A stretch of DNA of 5,722 bases from Rhizobiaceae bacterium (GTDB lineage: Bacteria; Pseudomonadota; Alphaproteobacteria; Rhizobiales; Rhizobiaceae): the NCBI GenBank assembly GCA_028865845.1, contig JAGWJK010000340.1, positions 1 to 5,722 on the forward strand, given 5' to 3'. Within the stretch, counting starts at the first letter, position 1. Every line of letters starts with the position of its first letter. A program made the position numbers and the translations under genes. This document shows positions 1 through 5,722 of the stretch, piece after piece. The notes below the pieces were generated by a model, which made no database searches, was not told the DNA's origin, and saw only the letters and a program-made list of their open reading frames with translations.

Positions 1-406
1 TCGCTTGCCGCATCGCGCTCAGAACGCCGTCTGCGCGCAGCCGTCTGGCGATGGCAGAGAGCACGTTCAGATACTCGCTGCGGCTGTTCTCGCCGAAGAG
101 CAGGATGAAGGCGAGGTCGGTCGGCACGTCGTCGATCGCCTCGAAATCGAGTGGATGACCGAAGCGAACCAGAAGCCCGCGCGGTTTGGTGATCCCCGGA
201 ATAGCGGAATGCGGCACAGCGATGCCATTGCCGATCCCCGTACTCCCGAGTTTTTCCCGCGCTTCCAGCGCTTTCAGCACGGTGCTCTCGTCAAGACCAA
301 GACACTGCGCGGCTTTGGAGGAGAGAATCTGAAGGGCGCGCCACTTGGTCGGCGCGGAAATGCCGACGAACACGTGCTCGGGCAGGATGATGGCGGAAAG
401 GTCCAT
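1..406 (-). CDS. ptsN: PTS EIIA-Ntr-like regulatory protein (PtsN family), 3' end cut by the window edge
   Basis: This gene reads out of the left edge; 135 codons are visible, beginning MDLSAIILPEHVF. The family is clear from residues 49-66 (EAREKLGSTGIGNGIAVPH). His66 aligns with the phosphorylated histidine of EIIA-Ntr (His73 in E. coli). A second conserved stretch lies at about 83-104 (GHPLDFEAIDDVPTDLAFILLF). The usual length is about 150-160 residues, so roughly 15-25 C-terminal residues are missing. ATG at 404-406 is the first in-frame start; upstream codons to the kdpE region contain no in-frame ATG, GTG or TTG. The ribosome-binding site is weak. EIIA-Ntr is a cytoplasmic phosphocarrier at the end of the PtsP-PtsO-PtsN chain and acts by protein binding rather than sugar transport. 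No PTS membrane component is adjacent. It lies 100 nt downstream of kdpE on the same strand, so a role with KdpD in potassium control is likely (inference). The paralogue near rpoN found in many proteobacteria would be a separate gene. A fructose/mannitol-type EIIA is a less likely alternative. Confidence 0.9.
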   Translation of the reverse strand, partial: MDLSAIILPEHVFVGISAPTKWRALQILSSKAAQCLGLDESTVLKALEAREKLGSTGIGNGIAVPHSAIPGITKPRGLLVRFGHPLDFEAIDDVPTDLAFILLFGENSRSEYLNVLSAIARRLRADGVLSAMRQA

Positions 407-506
407 GGTCAGTCTCGCGCTCGGACATCGGTGATATTGGGCATGGCTTCGCGCCGCCTATCCTTAAGGGGAGGGCGCGGTCAGCGATATTGGGACGGTC
501 ACAGAC
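407..506 (-). other. kdpE-ptsN intergenic region (100 nt)
   Basis: This is the longest non-coding gap in the window. I see no convincing terminator (no strong GC hairpin followed by a T run) and no clear -35/-10 pair. It contains an 8-bp palindrome CCTTAAGG (462-469) and two copies of GATATTGGG (plus strand, 433-441 and 486-494). The lack of a terminator leaves open readthrough from kdpE into ptsN, while 100 nt would be room enough for a separate promoter. The sequence does not decide between them. Confidence 0.5.
433..494. repeat. Pair of 9-bp direct repeats (GATATTGGG) upstream of ptsN
   Basis: Identical 9-mers occur at 433-441 and 486-494 on the plus strand, 53 bp apart start to start, close to five helical turns. 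On the coding strand they read CCCAATATC and lie about 27 and 80 nt upstream of the ptsN start. They could be a transcription factor site pair, but two 9-mers in 100 nt may also be chance. Confidence 0.25.
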
Positions 507-1199
507 TCACTCTGGCTCGCGCAGGCGATAGCCGACGCCGGTCTCCGTGGTGATGTATTGCGGCTGATCCGGGATCTGTTCGACCTTCTGCCGCAGCTGG
601 CGGACATAGACACGCAGATACTGCACATCCGCCGCCGGACCCCAGACCTGCTTCAGCAGGAACTGGTGGGTCAGCACTTTGCCGGCATGCTGCGCCAGCA
701 CGCGCAGGATGTCGTATTCCTTCGGCGATAGCTTAACTTCCTTGCCTTCCACCTTGACGATGCGCTTGACGAGATCGATCGACAGGCCGCCGGTCTGGAA
801 GATCGCCTTTTCCCCCTGCTGCTGCAGGCGGTGGCGGAGCGCCACGCGAATGCGGGCGGCAAGCTCGTTCATGCCGAAGGGCTTGGTGACATAATCGTCA
901 GCGCCTGTTTCCAGCGCCTTGACGATGCCGGCTTCGTCGGTACGGCTCGACAGGATGACGACGGGCATCTGCAAGCCGTCCTCGCGCCATTCCTGCAGCA
1001 GATCATGGCCCGGCTTGTCAGGCAGGCCGAGGTCGAGGACGATCAGGTCGGGGCGATCCTCCTGCACGGAGAGCCGCGCGGTCGCCGCATTCGACGCCTC
1101 GTTGACGGCGTATCCCTGGGCGGTCAGGCCGACACGCAGCAATTTGCGGATCGGCGGCTCGTCATCGACAACGAGTATCTTGACGGCAGTGGTGGTCAT
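507..1199 (-). CDS. kdpE: KdpE, OmpR/PhoB-family response regulator of the kdp operon
   Basis: This 230-residue protein matches the usual KdpE length (about 225-230). Residues 1-120 form the receiver domain: acidic pocket Asp12-Asp13-Glu14, phosphoacceptor Asp56 in IVLDLGLPD, Ser84 in VVILSSR, Tyr103 and the conserved Lys106 in DDYVTKPFG. Residues about 130-230 form a winged-helix DNA-binding domain (LSPKEYDILRVLAQHAGKVLTHQFLLKQVWG, then the wing ending ITTETGVGYRLREPE); the first part is at about 167-197. In the family, phosphorylation by KdpD lets KdpE activate the kdp promoter under K+ limitation. The ATG at 1197-1199 overlaps the kdpD TGA in an ATGA arrangement, with a moderate GGATG Shine-Dalgarno at 1207-1211 inside the kdpD end, so translation is probably coupled. 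All phosphotransfer residues are present, so it should be functional. Confidence 0.97.
   Translation of the reverse strand: MTTTAVKILVVDDEPPIRKLLRVGLTAQGYAVNEASNAATARLSVQEDRPDLIVLDLGLPDKPGHDLLQEWREDGLQMPVVILSSRTDEAGIVKALETGADDYVTKPFGMNELAARIRVALRHRLQQQGEKAIFQTGGLSIDLVKRIVKVEGKEVKLSPKEYDILRVLAQHAGKVLTHQFLLKQVWGPAADVQYLRVYVRQLRQKVEQIPDQPQYITTETGVGYRLREPE
1196..1199 (-). other. kdpD stop / kdpE start overlap (ATGA)
   Basis: On the minus strand the kdpE ATG (1197-1199) and kdpD TGA (1196-1198) share four bases. This overlap is typical of translational coupling by re-initiation and fits the need for balanced amounts of kinase and regulator. Confidence 0.9.
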
Positions 1200-3907
1200 T
1201 TCAATTCATCCAGCTTCAAAACATCTGTTGGTTTCGGCAGGCGAATGGTGAAGACGGCGCCTTGGCGGTCCGTCCTGTTGCCCGCGGTGATTGTGCCCGC
1301 CATGGCTTCGATGAAGCCGCGGCAGATCGAGAGGCCGAGGCCCGTGCCGGCCCGCACCTGATCGCCCTTGCGCACGCGATAGAAGGTATCGAACACCCGC
1401 TCGAGATCGGCGGGCGGAATGCCGGGGCCTTCATCCATGACGCGGAAGACGACATTGTCGACATCGGTCCAGGCTTCCAGCCGGATGGTTGAGCCTTCCG
1501 GCGCATATTTGGCGGCATTGTCGAGCAGATTGAAGAGGACCTGCTCGAACAGCACCGGATCGACCCGCACCATCGGCAGGTCGACCGGCATCTCCACCTC
1601 GACCTTGTGGTGAGCGAGAATCTTGGCGCCGCGCCGGAGCGCGCTGCCGACAATATCGCCGGCATAGTGCAGCGCATAATTCGGCTCCATGGCACCGGAT
1701 TCGATCTTGGTCATGTCGAGCAGATTGGCAATGAAGCGGTTCAGCCGCTCGGATTCGTCGACGACGGTCGAAAGCAGATCGACGCGATCTTCCGGCGACA
1801 TGGAATCGAGATAGTCGCGTAGCGTGCCGGCCGCCCCAAGAATGGCGGCAAGCGGTGTCTTCAGATCGTGGGAGATCGACGTCAGCAGGGCGGAGCGCAG
1901 CCGGTCGGCTTCGACCGCAAGCTTGGCGCGGTCGACGTCGGCGACCAGTTGCACGCGTTCGATGGCGAGCGCCGCCTGATCGGCCAGCGCATCGAGGAGC
2001 CGCTGCTGCTCGGGCGTCAGCAGGGGGCCATCGCGGCGATCGCTGTCGAGGCCGATGACGCCGACGGCGGTACGGCCGGTGCGCAAGGGGACGTAGAGCC
2101 GCTTGGCGCCCGGCAGCGTATCGGCGCCGCGGCCAGCGGCATGATTGTGTTCCCAGGCCCAACGCGCCGCACCGATGTCTGCATCGTCGAGCGTATCATC
2201 CGGAGGATAACCGGCCTTCACCGCAATCGTGCCGTCCTCCGGCAGCAAGAGCACGACACGCACCTTCAGCATCGAGGCAAGCTGGAAGGCGGTCGCCCAC
2301 AGCACGTCGTCGAGTGTGCCGGTGCCAGCGAGCTTCTTCGAGAAAAGGTAGAGATCTTCCGTCGTCCTTGCACGCTGTCGCGCAGCCGTCGCCTGCCGTT
2401 GAACGGTGGCGGTCAGGTTGCTGGCAACGATGGCCACGCCCAGGAAAAAGAAGAAGGCTAGCACGCTTTCCGGGTCGCTGATCGTCAGCGTATAGCGCGG
2501 CGGCAGGAAGAAGAAATTGAAACAGAGAGCGCCGAGAAGACAAGAATAGAGGGCCGGCCGTAGGCCTTGCGTCACCGCAGATGCCAACACCGCCATTAGG
2601 AAGACCAGGGCCAGATTGCGGACATCGAGCACCTGATCGAGGATGACGCAGAAGCCGAGCGCGACGGCGACATACAGCGTCGCCAGAACATATCCGCGCA
2701 ATTGAAACGGCTCGAAGGAGGGGGCGGTCTTGACGCCGCGACTGGCTGACGAGCTTTCCACTTCGCTGCCAGAGATGACATGGACGCTGATATCTCCCGC
2801 CCGCCGGATCAGTGCGTCGGTCACCGACCCCTTCAACAGGTCGCGCCAGGTACCGGTTTTCGGTGAACCGATGACGATATGGGTGACGTTGTTGCTGGCC
2901 GAGTGACGGATCAATTCCTCCGCGACCTCGCGGCCGGGAATGGTGATGGCCTCGCCGCCGAGCTGTTCGGCAAGCCGCAGCGTGGCGGCGATCGTATCGC
3001 GCTGCGGCTCCGTCAGATTGATCGAGCGGTTGGTCTCGACATAGACGGCGGCCCAGGGCGCGCGCAGGCGCGAGGCCATGCGCGCGGCGTACCGCACCAA
3101 CGCCGCCGAACGCGGATGATGATCGATGGAGACCAGTACGCGTTCGCCTGCCGCCCAGGGGCCGGAGATCGCATGCGCCTGCATGTGGCTGAGCAGCTGG
3201 TCGTCGACCCGCTGTGCCGTCCGCCGCAGCGCCAGTTCGCGCAGCGCGGTTAGATTGCCGGGTGTGAAATAATTGGTCAGCGCACGCTCGGCCGTCTTCG
3301 AGACATAGACCTTGCCGTCATGCAGGCGCTTGATGAGATCGTCGGGCGTCAGATCGATGATTTCGACATCGTCGGCCAGATCGATGATCGAATCCGGCAC
3401 GGTTTCGCGGACGCGGACACGGGTAATCTGCGACACGACATCGTTCAGGCTTTCGACATGCTGGATATTCAGCGTCGTGTAGACGTCGATGCCGCGATCG
3501 AGCAGTTCCTTGACATCGAGATAGCGCTTCGGGTGGCGGCTACCCTGGGCATTGGTGTGAGCAAGTTCGTCGACCAGCACCAGCCCCGGGCGGCGGCGGA
3601 GAATGGCATCGAGATCCATCTCGTCGAGTGCGCGGCCTTTGTAGTCGACGTTGACGCGGGGAATGATCTCGAAGCCCTCGAGGAGCGCCTCGGTCTCGCG
3701 CCGGCCATGGGTCTCGACCACGCCAACGACGACATCGACGCCGTCGGCAATCTTTGCCTTGCCCGAGATCAGCATTTCATAGGTCTTGCCGACGCCAGGG
3801 GCAGCGCCCAGGAAAATCTTCAGGCGACCGCGGGTCTCCTGCCGAGCCTTCTCCAGAAGCGCATCGGGCGAAGGCCTGTTCAGCGTGTCGCGGCTATCGT
3901 CGGGCAT
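1196..3907 (-). CDS. kdpD: KdpD, potassium-responsive sensor histidine kinase
   Basis: The membrane sensor kinase partners KdpE; 903 residues from the chosen start (E. coli about 894). Order of domains: KdpD N-terminal domain with Walker A GAAPGVGKT (34-42) and Walker B-like LVLVDELAHTN (109-119); universal-stress-protein-like domain about 255-379; four closely spaced membrane segments about 405-425, 431-449, 451-467 and 481-499; basic stretch after the last (VQRQATAARQRAR); GAF-like region about 517-652; dimerisation/phosphoacceptor helix with His680 in SISHDLKTPLAA; ATPase domain with N box NLLDNAAKYA (793-802), G1 DEGPGIP (825-831) and G2 GTGLGLSI (854-861). ATG at 3905-3907 is chosen because AGGAAAG stands 7 nt upstream. 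An in-frame ATG at 3944-3946 would add 13 residues (MAVSTHARQERPI), but it lies at the centre of a perfect hairpin and lacks a Shine-Dalgarno. It follows kdpC by about 60 nt and overlaps kdpE by 4 nt. In the family it autophosphorylates on low K+ and is also bound by unphosphorylated EIIA-Ntr in E. coli. Confidence 0.97.
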   Translation of the reverse strand: MPDDSRDTLNRPSPDALLEKARQETRGRLKIFLGAAPGVGKTYEMLISGKAKIADGVDVVVGVVETHGRRETEALLEGFEIIPRVNVDYKGRALDEMDLDAILRRRPGLVLVDELAHTNAQGSRHPKRYLDVKELLDRGIDVYTTLNIQHVESLNDVVSQITRVRVRETVPDSIIDLADDVEIIDLTPDDLIKRLHDGKVYVSKTAERALTNYFTPGNLTALRELALRRTAQRVDDQLLSHMQAHAISGPWAAGERVLVSIDHHPRSAALVRYAARMASRLRAPWAAVYVETNRSINLTEPQRDTIAATLRLAEQLGGEAITIPGREVAEELIRHSASNNVTHIVIGSPKTGTWRDLLKGSVTDALIRRAGDISVHVISGSEVESSSASRGVKTAPSFEPFQLRGYVLATLYVAVALGFCVILDQVLDVRNLALVFLMAVLASAVTQGLRPALYSCLLGALCFNFFFLPPRYTLTISDPESVLAFFFFLGVAIVASNLTATVQRQATAARQRARTTEDLYLFSKKLAGTGTLDDVLWATAFQLASMLKVRVVLLLPEDGTIAVKAGYPPDDTLDDADIGAARWAWEHNHAAGRGADTLPGAKRLYVPLRTGRTAVGVIGLDSDRRDGPLLTPEQQRLLDALADQAALAIERVQLVADVDRAKLAVEADRLRSALLTSISHDLKTPLAAILGAAGTLRDYLDSMSPEDRVDLLSTVVDESERLNRFIANLLDMTKIESGAMEPNYALHYAGDIVGSALRRGAKILAHHKVEVEMPVDLPMVRVDPVLFEQVLFNLLDNAAKYAPEGSTIRLEAWTDVDNVVFRVMDEGPGIPPADLERVFDTFYRVRKGDQVRAGTGLGLSICRGFIEAMAGTITAGNRTDRQGAVFTIRLPKPTDVLKLDELK

Positions 3908-3914
3908 TATCGGT

Positions 3915-3921
3915 CTTTCCT
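3915..3921 (-). promoter_or_regulatory. Shine-Dalgarno of kdpD
   Basis: The minus strand reads AGGAAAG here, leaving 7 nt to the ATG at 3905-3907. This site decides the kdpD start: the longer in-frame ATG at 3944-3946 has no such sequence at a suitable distance. The site lies 7 nt downstream of the hairpin's base (3929), so it stays unpaired when the hairpin forms. Confidence 0.75.
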
Positions 3922-3928
3922 GACGGGC

Positions 3929-3962
3929 ATGGGTTGAAACGGCCAAGGCCGTTTCAACCCAT
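3929..3962. repeat. Perfect 16-bp inverted repeat (hairpin) in the kdpC-kdpD gap
   Basis: Arms at 3929-3944 (ATGGGTTGAAACGGCC) and 3947-3962 (GGCCGTTTCAACCCAT) are exact reverse complements around a central AA, giving a stem of about 15 bp with a 4-nt loop in RNA. It begins 5 nt after the kdpC TAA and ends shortly before the kdpD ribosome-binding site. No T run follows on either strand, so it is not a classic intrinsic terminator. It may be an intercistronic element that stabilises the upstream kdpABC mRNA against 3' decay, a partial attenuator that lowers kdpDE expression, a REP-like repeat copy, or a protein-binding palindrome. Confidence 0.95.
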
Positions 3963-3967
3963 TGGTC

Positions 3968-4537
3968 TTACTGACTCATAGAAGCATCCAATGCCTGGTT
4001 CAATGCCAGGACATTGACCACGGGCTCGCCGAGAACGCCGAGTTCGCGCGGCTCGACGGCGGCTTCGACGATCGTGCGCAGCTTCGCCTCATCCATGCCG
4101 CGCGCCTTGGCAACGCGTGGGATCTGGAAATAGGCGGCATCCGGGCTGATATCCGGATCGAGGCCGCTGCCCGAGGTAGTGACCAGATCCATCGGAACCG
4201 GCATGTTCGGGTTCTGAGCCTGCAGCGTCGCGACGTCGCCCTTGATACGGTCGAGCAGCTTCTGGCTGGTCGGGCCAAGGTTGGAGCCGCTCGACGAGGA
4301 AGCGTCATAGCCATTGCCGGCGGCCGACGGGCGGCCATGGAAATAGCGGTCGGAGGTGAAGTTCTGGCCGATGAGCGTCGAGCCGATCACCTTGCCGTCC
4401 TTTTCCACCAGGCTGCCGTTTGCCTGACGCGGGAAGAGCGCCTGGGCGGCACCCGTCATGGCGATCGGGTAGAGGAGGCCGGTGACGGCGGTGGTGACGA
4501 CGATCATGACGATGGCCGGTCTGATTTGTTTCAGCAT
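3968..4537 (-). CDS. kdpC: KdpC, accessory subunit of the K+-transporting KdpFABC ATPase
   Basis: At 189 residues it matches the family length (about 190). One N-terminal membrane anchor covers about residues 7-29 ([21 protein letters not shown]), and the rest is a soluble domain on the outer face. Family motifs follow in order: GSTLIGQNF (52-60), YFHGRPSA (65-72), SGSNLGPT (83-90), [13 protein letters not shown] (120-132) with AYFQIPRVA next, and [11 protein letters not shown] (170-180). KdpC stabilises the complex and supports high-affinity pumping with KdpA (channel-like subunit) and KdpB (ATPase). The ATG at 4535-4537 is preceded at 8 nt by a strong TAAGGAG. It follows kdpB by 12 nt, and its own TAA lies 5 nt before the hairpin. 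Nothing in it looks damaged. Confidence 0.97.
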   Translation of the reverse strand: MLKQIRPAIVMIVVTTAVTGLLYPIAMTGAAQALFPRQANGSLVEKDGKVIGSTLIGQNFTSDRYFHGRPSAAGNGYDASSSSGSNLGPTSQKLLDRIKGDVATLQAQNPNMPVPMDLVTTSGSGLDPDISPDAAYFQIPRVAKARGMDEAKLRTIVEAAVEPRELGVLGEPVVNVLALNQALDASMSQ

Positions 4538-4545
4538 GGGAATAA

Positions 4546-4552
4546 CTCCTTA
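4546..4552 (-). promoter_or_regulatory. Shine-Dalgarno of kdpC overlapping the kdpB stop codon
   Basis: The minus strand reads TAAGGAG, in which the first three bases are the kdpB stop (4550-4552), with 8 nt to the kdpC ATG. Ribosomes ending kdpB stand on the kdpC binding site, suggesting coupled translation of two subunits needed in equal amounts. Confidence 0.85.
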
Positions 4553-5722
4553 GGCGAGGCCGATGGCGGTAATCGCCATGTCGATGGCCTTGATGCCGAT
4601 AAAGGGCACGATGATGCCGCCGACGCCGTAAATCAGCAGGTTGCGGCTGAGCAGGGCGCCTGCGCCGATCGGGCGATAGCGAACGCCCTTCAGCGACAGC
4701 GGGATCAGGGCAATGATGATCAGGGCGTTGAAGATGATTGCCGACAGAATGGCGCTTTGCGGCGTTGCCAGGCCCATGACGTTCAGCATCTTCAATTGCG
4801 GATAGAAGGTGAGGAACATCGCCGGGATAATGGCGAAGTACTTGGCGATGTCGTTGGCGATCGAGAAGGTGGTCAGCGCACCGCGGGTCATCAGCAACTG
4901 CTTGCCGATCTCCACGATTTCGATGAGTTTCGTCGGGTCGCTGTCGAGGTCGACCATGTTGCCGGCTTCGCGGGCAGCGACCGTGCCGGTGTTCATGGCG
5001 ACGCCGACGTCGGCCTGGGCGAGGGCGGGCGCGTCATTGGTGCCGTCGCCGCACATGGCGACGAGCTTGCCCTTCGATTGTTCCTCGCGCATCAGCGCCA
5101 GCTTCATTTCGGGCGTCGCCTGGGCGAGGAAGTCGTCCACGCCGGCTTCGGCGGCGATGGCAGCGGCCGTCAGCGGGTTGTCGCCGGTGATCATGACGGT
5201 GCGGATGCCCATGCGGCGCAATTCGGCGAAGCGCTCGCGGATGCCGCCCTTGACGATGTCCTTGAGCTGCACGACGCCCAGCAGTCGTCCATCCCTGGCG
5301 ACCGCGAGCGGCGTGCCGCCGGACTTGGCGATTTCATCGGCGATCGACTGAACTTCGCGGCCCGCCTCGGATTGCAGGGCCGGCTGCACCATCCGTGCGA
5401 CATTGCCGGATGCCACTGTCGCCGCGCCTCCATTGATGTAATTGAGGATCGCCTCGACCGCGCCCTTGCGCACCGACGATCCGCCCGCATCGACGCCGCT
5501 CATGCGGGTCTGCGCCGTGAACGGAACAAAGGTCGCACCGAGCTCCGTCATGTCACGGCCGCGGATGCCGTACTTTTCCTTGGCGAGCACGACGATCGAG
5601 CGGCCTTCCGGTGTTTCGTCCGCCAGCGAGGCAAGCTGCGCTGCATCGGCGAGTTCCTGCTCGGTCACGCCCCGAACGGGGCGAAACGCCGTCGCCTGGC
5701 GGTTGCCGAGCGTGATGGTACC
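4550..5722 (-). CDS. kdpB: KdpB, catalytic P-type ATPase subunit of the K+ pump, 5' end cut by the window edge
   Basis: The frame is open from the right edge for 390 codons, about the C-terminal 57% of a protein of roughly 680-700 residues. The fragment begins [10 protein letters not shown], which directly follows the Asp-Lys-Thr phosphorylation motif in this family, so the catalytic Asp lies just outside. Visible in fragment numbering: nucleotide-binding domain with FTAQTRMSG (68-76) and RKGA (85-88); phosphorylation-domain motifs TGDN (179-182) and GDGTNDAP (225-232); then [12 protein letters not shown] with Asp291 and Lys294, the charged pair of the fifth membrane segment (Asp583/Lys586 in E. 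coli); and hydrophobic C-terminal segments about 297-308, 323-347 and 362-388. A GTG at 5666-5668 is internal, not the start. KdpB hydrolyses ATP to drive K+ import through KdpA. The nucleotide-binding domain seems about 17 residues longer than E. coli's after RKGA. The TAA stop is embedded in the kdpC ribosome-binding site. Confidence 0.97.
   Translation of the reverse strand, partial: GTITLGNRQATAFRPVRGVTEQELADAAQLASLADETPEGRSIVVLAKEKYGIRGRDMTELGATFVPFTAQTRMSGVDAGGSSVRKGAVEAILNYINGGAATVASGNVARMVQPALQSEAGREVQSIADEIAKSGGTPLAVARDGRLLGVVQLKDIVKGGIRERFAELRRMGIRTVMITGDNPLTAAAIAAEAGVDDFLAQATPEMKLALMREEQSKGKLVAMCGDGTNDAPALAQADVGVAMNTGTVAAREAGNMVDLDSDPTKLIEIVEIGKQLLMTRGALTTFSIANDIAKYFAIIPAMFLTFYPQLKMLNVMGLATPQSAILSAIIFNALIIIALIPLSLKGVRYRPIGAGALLSRNLLIYGVGGIIVPFIGIKAIDMAITAIGLA

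Noticed and set aside
5..553. 182-codon plus-strand frame across ptsN and the end of kdpE
   Set aside because: It overlaps two recognised minus-strand genes and the gap between them, its translation has no recognisable motif, and it has the composition of an antisense shadow.
1868..2461. 197-codon plus-strand frame opposite the kdpD GAF region
   Set aside because: It is antisense to a conserved, intact part of kdpD and has no recognisable domain.
3320..3937. 205-codon open frame on the plus strand opposite the kdpD N-terminus
   Set aside because: It is antisense to the conserved Walker and stress-protein domains of kdpD. Long antisense frames are expected from the GC-biased codon use, and its translation resembles no family I know.
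3929..3962. Intrinsic terminator after kdpC
   Set aside because: The hairpin is strong but no T run follows on the minus strand, and kdpD follows at once on the same strand. It is listed as an inverted repeat of uncertain role.
4550..5668. kdpB starting at the GTG at 5668
   Set aside because: Codons upstream of it to the window edge continue the conserved KdpB sequence ([10 protein letters not shown]), so the GTG is internal.
5717..5722. Window ending exactly at GGTACC (a KpnI recognition sequence), possibly a cloning boundary
   Set aside because: The six bases encode the conserved Gly-Thr that follows Asp-Lys-Thr in KdpB, and another GGTACC occurs at 2849-2854, so it is natural coding sequence and no proof of a clone end.

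Overview
This window holds the 3' half of a kdp (high-affinity ATP-driven K+ uptake) operon. It is transcribed entirely from the minus strand, so genes run from high to low coordinates: kdpB (3' part, cut by the right edge), kdpC, kdpD, kdpE, then a ptsN-type EIIA-Ntr gene whose 3' end is cut by the left edge. Every gene was recognised from conserved protein motifs. No RNA genes, insertion sequences, CRISPR arrays or origins were seen. No stretch over 300 bases lacks a gene; the longest gap is 100 bases (407-506).

The high G+C content, strong third-position GC bias (which creates long spurious antisense frames) and the kdpBCDE-ptsN order suggest an alphaproteobacterium, probably of the Rhizobium/Agrobacterium group. 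That assignment is from memory of the families and cannot be proven here. kdpA, the start of kdpB and the main kdp promoter would lie beyond position 5722.

The genes are tightly packed. kdpB and kdpC are 12 nt apart, and the kdpB stop codon forms part of the kdpC ribosome-binding site. kdpD and kdpE overlap by 4 nt (ATGA). The kdpC-kdpD gap is the exception: about 60 nt, mostly filled by a perfect 16-bp inverted repeat. This hairpin lies between the transporter genes and the sensor/regulator genes, where it could set their relative expression. It also argues against the longest possible kdpD start, because that start codon lies at the hairpin's loop.

Together the genes form a self-contained K+ homeostasis module. 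KdpB and KdpC, with the unseen KdpA, make the pump. KdpD senses K+ limitation and phosphorylates KdpE, which activates kdp transcription. The linked EIIA-Ntr paralogue is the most interesting part, since EIIA-Ntr is known in E. coli to bind KdpD and to control K+ uptake. Its position here suggests a dedicated phosphotransferase input into the same circuit. I see no wholly undescribed system; the rest is a well-conserved Kdp locus with all key residues intact where visible.
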